Source of the DNA: Helichrysum umbraculigerum
Taxonomy: Eukaryota > Streptophyta > Magnoliopsida > Asterales > Asteraceae
Reading direction: 5' to 3'
DNA: 64,000 nt
Assembly (NCBI GenBank): GCA_949592205.1
Contig: CATIUR010000002.1
Span: 6,548,501-6,612,500 of the forward strand
This document shows positions 45,144-54,205 of the stretch, piece after piece. The notes below the pieces were generated by a model, which was not told the DNA's origin, did not search any database, and worked only from the letters and a program-made list of their open reading frames with translations. Each line of letters opens with the position of its first letter. The stretch's first letter is position 1. The position numbers and the translations under genes were made by a program.

Positions 45144-45865
45144 GTAATTTTCTTATCACTGCTCTCTGTGAATAGTATCTATTGTGTTTTTTATTTGGGT
45201 TAATACTGATTAGTTAATTAAACACTGATTGTGTGTAATGTGTATCGTTATCACTGTTTACTAATTTTAGTATAAACAGTGGTAATAATCATTTCACCAC
45301 TGTTAGTGTATAGTTAACACTGTATACTTGTATTTTTGTTGGGAATTAACACTGCAGGTTATATTGCTATGTCTTGGAGTTTAACTTATGCAGGTGTTTA
45401 TGAAGTTTCACTGCTTGTGGAGTTTTACTTTTCGATAAAAAAAAAAAAAAAAAAAAAAAAAAATTCAACCACTGCTTTGTTTATATGATTTTGCTAGAAC
45501 TGAAGTACTACTTGTATTAAGTTAGCACTGCCTTGGTCGGTTGGTACTGCTTGTACAAGTTAGCACTGCTAGCTTTATTATGTAAATGATGCATTTGAAA
45601 AACCAAGTGTTGATTACCACTGATGGTTATTTTCACAATTACCACTGAACGTGTTATTTTGCTTAATTAACACTGTTTTAGTTATAATTGGGGATTTGAT
45701 CAAATTAGGGCTTACAACTGATTTAATTTCAGTACTTAATCTTCAACACTTAGGGTTTTTCATTACGCTCTCAAAATTACACATACAAACCACTGCGCTA
45801 AGTCATATCGATTCTCGATTTTGAATAATCATCTTCGATTCTTTTCGATTACTTGATTTCTTATC
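45144..45865 (+). other. Spacer between pol and extra ORF, ACTG motifs and A run
   Basis: 722 bp without coding. About fifteen copies of motifs ending in ACTG (TTAACACTG, TTACCACTG, TTAGCACTG) are spaced every 20-50 bases. A run of 27 A lies at 45437-45463. The spacer could act as a promoter or leader for the downstream ORF. Confidence 0.7.
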
Positions 45866-48800
45866 ATGGCATCGACTTCGTCTACTGTTCAACTATCGAT
45901 TGGAAAAGATCACAATATGATTGCATTCTTGATGAAACCTGCAGAGGCAAACGAGTATGTGGAAATCATTGATTTTCTTCGTGCTTCACATATTCGTCAT
46001 GCTCTCACTGTGGCACCCAGGATATCACACGATCATAGCAACAATTTCTGGGTGAATGCAACAATCGAAGAGGAATAGGGGATTAAAAGAATTGTTTCAG
46101 AAGTTATGGATACACGAGTTGTAGTCACAGAAGCTACTATTAGGGCTTCACTACAACTAGATGATGAGGCAGGTATAACTTCTTTAGATGATAATGTTAT
46201 GTATGATACTTTACGATTGATGGGTTATGAGGGTTCTTTTGAAGTTTTTACTTTTCAGAAAACCTTATTTTCTCATCAGTGGAGGTTTTTAATACATACA
46301 ATTTTGCACTGCTTATCATCTAAGAGATCATCTTTTGAGCAGTTTGGAAGCAACATTGCTTATGCAATTGCTTGTCTTGCAACTGGTCAAAGGTTTAATT
46401 TTTCAAATCTGATATTTTCTGGCATGCTTAGAAACATTGAGCAGCCAAAGATTAAAATTTTGATGTATCCACGTTTTGTGCAGTTGTTCTTAAATGAACA
46501 AATTCCTAATATAACTGCACTTGAGAAAATTATTGGTATTGTCTCTTTTAAACCAAAAGTTTTTGTGAATATGAAGAGAGATACTAAATTTTCTGGGAAG
46601 GTTACAGCATTATTTTCTACAATGCTTCCTGCACCTTCCACCACAGCATCAGTACCACCAACTGATGCTGAACCAACTACTGAGAGAATGGTTCCACCCA
46701 CCACTTCTCAACCCACAGTAGTTGGGGGTAATAAAAGAAAACAAGGGACCACAACAACTACATCTACTAAAGCCAAAAAGGCTAGAAAACAGGCATCTGA
46801 GGCTGCTGCTGCTCAGGTGTCTCAGTCAAATGATTCATCACAGCAGATGATCACTGAGGAGGAGGATGATCATTCTGAGAGGGCTGCTTCTACTGCTTCT
46901 AGCCCACTGGCAGAGCAGGACAGAAGTAACATTAATAAGACCCAATCAGAGGCAACACATGGAAATGATTCTACACCTGTAGATGATCCTAGTGGTCCCA
47001 GTACCAAGAACCAAGGGGACTTTGATGATCATGCTAGGCATGAGTCAGAGTTTGATGATGTCAATGATTCGCCAAAGGATTCACATCCTGAAGGTGTTGA
47101 GGCTAGAACTAACTTGGAATTGACGAAAATGGTTGATTATGTGTGGGCTGAATTTGTTAAGGAGAGGAAGAAGAACAAAGCTAAGGATGAAATTATCACT
47201 CAATTGCAGAGGAGAGTGCAGCAGTTAGAGAGGATTGTTATTAAATGTTTGAAGAAAGGCAGGAAATTTGTGGTTCATGATACTTCTGAGCCTAAGGATG
47301 CTTATAACTTTCCACAAAATGCTTTCAAAAAGGGGGAGAAGGTCTGGACAAATTTGGGTGATAAGAAGAAAAAGAGTGATAAGGTTGTGTCTGATGATGA
47401 CAAGGTTGATGAAGAGATTGAAATGGAACAACCTGTGGATGATGAATTTGTGCATACACCTCCAACACCTACAGAGCCAGAGCCAGAAAATGAATCAGTA
47501 TATGAGACAGTGGAAACAGAACAGAATGAACCAGTGGCAGATGACAATAAGTCTGATCATACTGAGGTTATTGGGTCAGTGGAGCAAACTGCAGAAGTGA
47601 ATATGGGTGAAAAGACTGAGGAGTTGAAGATTGATGATGATGGTGAGGAAGTGAATAAACCAGAGATAGCAGTGGAAACAGAAAAAACTGATGCTCAACA
47701 ACAGTTTGAAAAAACTTATGTTAGTAGAAAGAAGAGCATTCCAGTTAGCACTGCTAAGGTAACAGGAACAGGAAATAAGGTTGAAACACCAAAGAAACAA
47801 TCAACACAACCATCTTTGCCTGGATTTCAGATTAGAGAACCTGCTGCTGCTCCTGTTCAACAGAAAGAATTGCCTAAGATAGATCCAAAAGCTAAGGGCA
47901 AAGAAAAACTGGTAGAAGAACCAAAGAAGAAGAAGCAAAAACCAGTGCCACCAGAAGTAATTGCTCATGATACTGAATATGCAGAAAGATTACAGGCTGA
48001 GCTAAATGCAGAGGAATTGATTGATGTTGAGATTGAAGAAGGAAAGTTTGTAAAAATGACAAAAGAGCAAGTGGCAGAATGGGATGAATATTTGCTGAAA
48101 GAGCAGAGACAGGATGATATTGAATATCTTGTTGATCAGCTTAAGAAAAAGAAAGCAGAGGAAGCAAGAAAGAAAAGAGCTGCAAAACCACCAACAAAAG
48201 CTCAAATGAAGAAGAATTTAATTGCAAAGCTAAAATGTGGAATTATTCCTTTGAATGCATTGAAACAGATGAGTTTAGAGAGATTGCAGGCTTTATGGGA
48301 TAAAGATGATATGAATCCTGATGTGAAAGAAAAGAAAGAAAAAGAAAAGGAAGAAGCTGAAAAGCAGAAGAAGGAAGCTGAGAAGGAAAGAAAAAAGGCT
48401 GAAAAGGAAAGAAAATTGAAAGAAAAGGAAGAAAAAGAAAACAGAGAAAAGATAGAAGCTAAGAAGAGGAAGAAGGATGAAATGGAAAGGAAGGAAAGAG
48501 AGTTAGATGAGATTTCTGATAGAGAAAGAAATATGGATGAATTGAAGGAGTTTATTTTGTTACAACCAGTGGAATCTGAGGTAATTAATGTTGAATTACC
48601 TGGTATCATTGATTGGTCTATTGAGCAGTTTGTCAATCCTGTTAAGATTCACAAGATTAAGATTGAAAGAGCAGATGGAAATGTATCTTGGTGGAGATCT
48701 TTTAGGGATTTGATAAAGAGGATTAGTAGGATTGATTTGGTGAGAATGTATGAGATTGGGATGGAGAAGGAATTAGATTTGAAAAGATTTGATAATCTGG

Positions 48801-49123
48801 TTGAAAAAGTTACATGGCATTGGATTAAAGCTATGTTTGAGCCAGAAGAGTTTCCATTTCAGTTTGCTACTTTTAGCAAGGTCAGAAATTGGATTTATCA
48901 TGCCAAACCTGGAGTACATCAGATTGTTATGGATGATGCAGTGTTTATGTGGTTATTGACAGATAGATTTTATGATATGAATCTAAGATTTTTGATGGGC
49001 TTGAGAAATGCAAGGCTACAAGCTGCAGTTTTAGATGATGTAGCTCTGGAATTGGTATATATGGTATTAAATCAGATTCATAAGAAGGAGGAGATTGATA
49101 GGAGGAAGAAAAGAAAAGACTAA
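45866..49123 (+). pseudogene. Extra 3' ORF of Sirevirus-like Copia, ~1,085 codons, one stop
   Basis: Function unknown. ATG at 45866 (ATCATGGCATC). A TAG at 46076-46078 ends the first 70 codons; the same frame resumes at once and runs to 49123, with an internal ATG at 46106 that could start a 1,005-aa product. Residues 1-235: a compact conserved-looking domain, with YVEIIDFLRASHIRHALTVAP, VVVTEATIRASLQLD, WRFLIHTILHCLSSKR and LMYPRFVQLFLNEQ blocks. Then a Ser/Thr/Pro-rich and acidic stretch (~240-640), a Lys/Glu-rich coiled-coil-like stretch (~765-890), and a Trp- and Leu-rich C-terminal domain (~900-1085). No signal peptide or clear membrane helix, so it is not envelope-like by sequence. I recall similar N-terminal domains in Asteraceae predicted proteins labelled longin-like; that label is unverified. 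A diverged homologue is at 8853-4464. Confidence 0.8.
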
Positions 49124-49197
49124 CAGTTTTAAAAGAATTTTGTGAAGCTCATAATGGAGGATTAAAAGAAACTTAATGCTGTGAAGAACAGATTAAG

Positions 49198-49210
49198 TTT
49201 AGGGGGAGAT
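49198..49210 (+). other. Polypurine tract of the young Copia
   Basis: GTTTAGGGGGAGAT directly before the 3' LTR at 49211. It primes plus-strand DNA synthesis. A similar TTTAGATGGAGAT is found in the truncated minus-strand relative. Confidence 0.9.
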
Positions 49211-49888
49211 TGTTGGGTCAAAACTGTTTCTGGTCTGAGTTGAAGTTCTGATGAGAAGAGTACAAGTGATTAAAACTGTTTGTTTTGAAGGTTAAAACTG
49301 TCTTTACGAAGTTACAACTGATAGAAGAAAACTGACGAGAAGACAAGTGTTACAACTGATTGAAGACAGATTACAACTGATAGTTATGTGTGTGTAAGTA
49401 GTTAAAACTGCTTATGTATTTGTAACTGTAAGTTATATATGAAATAGTTAACACTGATTGTCTATTTGTACTTGGTCTATGTTACAATTGAAGCAGTTAC
49501 CACTGAATGTGAAACAAGTTACAACTGTTTACTTCAGACTGGTAGTTAAAACTGTTTATGATTTTGTGATAAGTATGAGTCGGTTATGGAAGTTATTTTA
49601 TTCCATATTTGTAGGAGATTGTATAGGACTCTATGTGTTATAAATAGAGATCCTTTAGACCTAGATAGGTTAACGTAATTTTGCGCAGCTTCAAGGTTTT
49701 CTGTAACCCTAATACATCAAGTGTATTCGTCTTATATCATTAATAAGATTGAAGCTTTCGATATATTATTGTGTTCATTGATATTCATTGATCTTCTTAA
49801 TATTATTGAGTGTGATTTCGCAACTTCTCAATAATACATTCAAAGCTTATTACATACGATTGTTTATTAAGTTAAACAGGGACTAACA
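49211..49888 (+). repeat. 3' LTR of the young Copia, 678 bp
   Basis: Identical to 38060-38737 except at one position that I can see (49369). It ends GGGACTAACA and is followed by the duplicated CTCTT. Confidence 0.95.
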
Positions 49889-49893
49889 CTCTT

Positions 49894-49985
49894 GGCGACC
49901 ACATACTTCCCAGGATAGTCACCCATCCTGAGTCTGCCCTCGCTCGAGCACGCTTAACAACAGTGCTCTTGCGACAATCTGCCAC
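49894..49985 (-). repeat. 5S-rRNA-like block in the left Cassandra LTR
   Basis: On the minus strand, GTTAAGCGTGCTCGAGCGAG matches the A-box part of plant 5S rRNA, and AGGATGGGTGAC-TATCCTGGGAAGT matches the C-box part. One base (A in the GATAGTC on the plus strand) differs from the right copy. Cassandra LTRs are known to carry 5S-derived internal Pol III promoters. The block lies 5 bases from the Copia insertion point. Confidence 0.85.
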
Positions 49986-50090
49986 CTGTGGTCCCAAAAC
50001 GCGTTGTGTCATTTAAGCGCCTTGTTACCCTTATAAGCCCCAGCATCCCTCATGTCCATGGGCGATGTGGGATCAGCCTAGGGTGTTACA

Positions 50091-50176
50091 ACTCACCCCC
50101 CCCTTAGGGACTCATCGTCCTCGATGAGGTTTGCCCCATCATCCCGACGGCACATGAGTTGCTCTGATACCATAAC
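50091..50176 (-). other. Cassandra internal region
   Basis: 86 bp. On the minus strand it has the primer-binding site TGGTATCAGAGC four bases after the 5' LTR, a possible hairpin CTCATCG-TCCT-CGATGAG (symmetrical), and TAAGGGGGGGGTGAGT as polypurine tract against the 3' LTR. Confidence 0.85.
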
Positions 50177-50244
50177 TGTAACAACCCGCTTACCATGACA
50201 CAATATTGTCCGCTTTGCCCGCAGGCGCACGGATTTGCTCTTGG

Positions 50245-50335
50245 CGACCACATACTTCCCAGGATGGTCACCCATCCTGAGTCTGCCCTCGCTCGAGCAC
50301 GCTTAACAACAGTGCTCTTGCGACAATCTGCCACC
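50245..50335 (-). repeat. 5S-rRNA-like block in the right Cassandra LTR
   Basis: This is the second copy of the 5S-like sequence. On the minus strand it includes GTTAAGCGTGCTCGAGCGAG and GGATGGGTGACCATCCTGGG. It is not a functional 5S rRNA gene: only the A-box to C-box part is well conserved and the ends are LTR sequence. Confidence 0.85.
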
Positions 50336-50439
50336 TGTGGTCCCAAAACGCGTTGTGTCATTTAAGCGCCTTGTTACCCTTATAAGCCCCAGCATCCCTC
50401 ATGTCCATGGGCGATGTGGGATCAGCCTAGGGTGTTACA

Positions 50440-51885
50440 GAAAAGGATACGGAGTCGAGTTCGGTATGAATGTCCACAAATGGAGGGTACTTACGGTCTT
50501 AAATTAAATAGGGTTTTAGGTTTTAATTCTCTAATTAAACCTACTTCGGTATTTTTCTTAAATTTAAACTAATTTCAAAAATTACTTTTAAAACATGTAT
50601 ATAAACTATGCATGAGTTTACATACTACGATTTTTAATAAAACACGACCCTTAGGAAATCATCAAGTTTTAAACCGTTTCCTAGTTTTTTTATCTATCAC
50701 TAAAAACAAGTGTTTTACTAAACTTCTTAATGATGTGTTTATTCTAGAGGAATCAACATTTCATAAGTATGTTCACTCGATAATACACATTTGCCAAATG
50801 TTTTATTTATGTCCTAATTATTAATCTAACAATTCACCAATTATTCAAATAATTAAATAAGCACAGACATAAAATAAAACATATAAGATATAGTGCCATA
50901 GCCTTGCCACAATCTATGTTTGGTTTCCATGAGCCAACACGGAAACCAAGGGTCAACCTAAGGGACAAACAACACACATGGTTGGCTATCTTTGATCTTC
51001 ATGCTCCCGCTAGCTTCAACGACTCCTCGTCACTTTATGGAAAGCAAGGACTCCTCGTGGTTGTTTCCTTTTCTTTTGGACTCCATCTTCTTTTGTACTT
51101 ACATTTTTCAAACAAAATCTAAACTACCTTTTATATAAACACTAAAACTACATTTTACATAAAATACAATTACAAAATAAATGGGGTTGTAAGTGACACG
51201 CAGGTCTCCCCTTAAACCAAAAGAAAAATACAACTAAAATAAACGCAACCACGCAGTTTATATTTTAGGTCAAAAATTGGCTCGGCTATGGTCACAATGC
51301 ATGCATCAATTATAATCATAATTATAAAACTATAATGGAAGCTTAAACTATAGTTTGCTTAGGGCGTTTAATTGGATACATGCATTATCTAATAAACGCT
51401 CCTATTCAAGACACACAAACTACGAGTTCCATTACGTACACATTATCTTTGTATCACATACAACAATTAATAATTGTCTATTTACAATTCTATTGAATTA
51501 TAAAATAACAATTGTCTACCAATTAGCTTCTTGATTTATTGCTTCTTTGACTTAACTTTTAAATATAATTAACATGTTTGACCGAAAATTATATTTTCTT
51601 TTAAACACAACTTTTAAACAACTCTAATTTAAAAAACATGTCAATTTTATTTAAACCTTTTGAAACATTACTTTAGTGTTTTCAAAATACTAACTTATTA
51701 AAGTGACATTAGTTTTAACTTTGTTTTTACTTAAAACATTTATTTATACAAAACTAGGAGTTCACATAAAACCTAATTTGTACAAATTTAACTCTCCAAA
51801 AATTCGATCTACATAAGTTTCATAAACTTTCAAATTTTGATTAGTTATATATTTTACAAACCTTATCTCAATTTCCTTTTAACAT
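50440..51885 (-). other. Leader of the outer element, middle part
   Basis: Noncoding, AT-rich. It starts with the GAAAA target duplication of Cassandra and ends with TAACA (51881-51885), the left target duplication of LARD2. Small frames (50612-50824, 50904-51122) carry no motif. Confidence 0.5.
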
Positions 51886-54169
51886 GTCACACCCCGTCTA
51901 AAGCGGAAACAACGGAATGCAACCATGATAGGATCACAACACATTATTATAAAGATGTCTATATGAAAATAAAAATCCAATGTGTTATGATACTTGTAAC
52001 ATGAATAGGAGTTCACGCTACATGTACATATCAGCAATGAAACAGATAACCAAACAATATTCCCACAAAATAAATGTTAAGGAAAAACACGCCTTTTCCA
52101 AATTATTAGAATGCCAAAGTTCCACCTCAAACAATAGTCTCAAAGTTTAGCTTAAATGCAACCTAGAGGTCCACTAAGCTTTCTTGTCCTCAATCCACTA
52201 GTGTTACCTGAAAAGATATGCTCAAAAACGTCAACACGAATGTTGGTGAGTTTCGTAGGTTTGAAAACAAACACCACAAAATAAAATATTTTGCTGTGAT
52301 GATGATAAGTTAGGACAATGCAATAGAAATGTACACAAATGTGAAATAATGCAGTCAATATATCTCAATGTACGGCAATTACCTCACAAGGAAGTAAAGC
52401 ACGAATGTAAGCAACGATCCCAATGTACGGCAAATACCCCACAAGGAAGTAATGCACGAATGTAAGCAACAATCTCAATGTACGGCAAATACCCCACAAG
52501 GAAGTACAACACGGATGTAAGCAACAAGTATCAATGCATGTAAGTCACATAGTGTCACACATTTCAAGCATATGTCCAAAAATAGAAATGAATACGTTCA
52601 CAGCATAAAACAGTTGATAAAACATGAGCATACCTTTCCCCCAATTTGAAAATAAGTAAATGAAAACGGGGCCACGAAAACTCACCTTAAATAACAAAGC
52701 AAGTATCGTCTCAAAATGAATCCACTAAATAGTACGTCAATCTACAAATAAATTCATATAGGTTAATAACCTAGGCAAAACTATACCTAGTTATTATATC
52801 CTAGTTGATTGTTTGAATTTTCGATATATTTTAACCATCTTCTTCAAATAAAGAGTAAAATATGAAAACTTGTTAAATCTTAACTTTAACACCTTTCTAA
52901 TGTTATCATATAATTAGAGAATACCACTTATTATATAAGGATATGATAAAAGACGATTGAGACATGACCATTTGTTACAACTAAAACCCCTTTACATAAC
53001 TCATTATTTTTAAATTAAATATATAAATTAAATCTTAACATTTTATTAATGTGATTTGTTTACAGAAAAGTATAGCCTTAAATATACTTTACAACTCCCA
53101 AAATACTAAAGAACAATTGGATCAAACCGAAATATGTTTAACCAAGTTTTTCTGAAAATTCGTGATACACAAAAACAGTTTACAAAATAATTCCTATAAA
53201 ATCGTACGTTGCTTTTTAGAGGCCGAAACCTCGCGATTTAAAGTAAAATCTCGAGATCTACAACTTTCGTGTTTTGGCCGAAGCTTGAAAACAAACGAAA
53301 CTAGGTCAAAACTGCCCCTGATTAAGACTACGAAAATATGGACAGCTTTTACAATTTACGGGTATATAACTTTCGGTTTCCAAAACTTATTATACCCAAC
53401 ATATTCATACCCCCAAACATATAAATCGACCAACATATACATCTTATTTCAGAAAAATTAAAATAAATAAAAATATATTGATTAGGGTTTATGATTATAC
53501 CTATACGAATATACGAACGGGAAATACATGTAAGCGACACTTGACTTCGATTTAGTGGAGTTTTCTTTTGAATTCTTCCCTTTTCTTTCAATCGTAGGGC
53601 AGCAGCAAATCACAGGAAAAGAGGCTATTTCTTTTGTTTAAATGTATAAAGGAGATTAGGGTTATAATTAAATATGTATTTATAGTTAAAAATATGGCTT
53701 GATAAATAAGTCTTATGGGTTTAAGGGAGTTTTTGGGCTGGCCGAAATCCTCCTTAGAGAGATGGGTCGGTTTGATTTTTAACCACACTTCGACAACAAT
53801 AAAAAAACGATAGCGACAAGTTCCCTTCGTATGAATCATGATTATTTAATTATATTACTTTTGTTGCTCATTATTATATGATGATGATGATAACGTTTAT
53901 CATCATATAATATTATCATTACTTATTTATTTTATTATAATTATTATCATAGTTATTATTACTATTATTATTATATTTAAACTTATTTCTAAATTAATTT
54001 CGTATGAACGATATTCGGTCAGTTGGTACTATAAGAAAAACTGAATTTTCTTAAAAATGAGAATATGAACTATTGAATAATTCTTCATCAAGTTCGCAAA
54101 TTCAAATACAAATAGAAAATGATTTTAAGTCGAGATTTTACGATTGTCATTTTAGTGACGGATGTCACA
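51886..54169 (-). repeat. 3' LTR of LARD2
   Basis: 2,284 bp. It contains a 3 x 55-bp tandem array at 52366-52530 (units starting CAATGTACGGCAA) and a TGATGATGATGATAACGTTTATCATCA inverted repeat near 53880-53906. Its small ORFs (53162-53461, 53349-53591, 53588-53839) recur in the other LTR and have no motif. Confidence 0.9.
52366..52530. repeat. 3 x 55-bp tandem repeat in the LARD2 LTR
   Basis: Units begin at 52366, 52421 and 52476 with CAATGTACGGCAA and end with GTAAGCAAC plus a few bases. The same array is at 58568-58732 in the other LTR. Confidence 0.85.
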
Positions 54170-54205
54170 GTATCCCCCCGTTTAGGGAATTTCGTCCCGA
54201 AATTC
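54170..54205 (-). other. Polypurine tract and hairpin of LARD2
   Basis: On the minus strand, a tract ending CTAAACGGGGGGATAC precedes the LTR. Just upstream, 54187-54205 forms GAATTTCG-loop(3)-CGAAATTC, a perfect 8-bp stem. LARD1 has AAATTTCG/CGAAATTT at the same position. Confidence 0.7.

Larger units (their letters stand above)
38060..49888 (+). mobile_element. Sirevirus-like Copia retrotransposon, young, 11.8 kb
   Basis: Two 678-bp LTRs flank gag, pol and an extra ORF, all on the plus strand. A perfect CTCTT duplication (38055-38059, 49889-49893) lies within the Cassandra LTR. The LTRs differ at one position by my reading (T at 38218, G at 49369), so insertion was recent. The gene order protease-integrase-reverse transcriptase-RNase H is Copia; the long gag with two zinc knuckles and the extra 3' ORF suggest the SIRE/Maximus lineage. 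Two in-frame stops (42249-42251 in pol, 46076-46078 in the extra ORF) mean this copy is probably not autonomous. Confidence 0.95.
37994..50439 (-). mobile_element. Cassandra TRIM, split by a Copia element
   Basis: With the Copia (38060-49888) and its duplicated CTCTT removed, the element is 612 bp: LTR 263 bp (37994-38059 plus 49894-50090), internal 86 bp (50091-50176), LTR 263 bp (50177-50439). A perfect GAAAA duplication flanks it (37989-37993, 50440-50444). In minus sense the LTRs start TGTAACACCC and end GTTGTTACA and contain a 5S-rRNA-like block, the hallmark of Cassandra. The internal region has a tRNA-Met primer-binding site (50172-50161) and a polypurine tract with eight G (about 50105-50092). 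It encodes no protein. Confidence 0.9.

Noticed and set aside
48202..48636. Ser/Phe-rich minus-strand protein
   Set aside because: Shadow of the Lys/Glu-rich coiled-coil part of the extra ORF on the plus strand.
45866..49123. Envelope-like gene
   Set aside because: Position fits an envelope-like ORF, but no signal peptide, membrane helix or fusion-peptide-like stretch is visible.
49894..50335. 5S rRNA genes on the minus strand
   Set aside because: The 5S-like blocks sit inside Cassandra LTRs with target duplication, and the outer parts of a 5S gene are missing.
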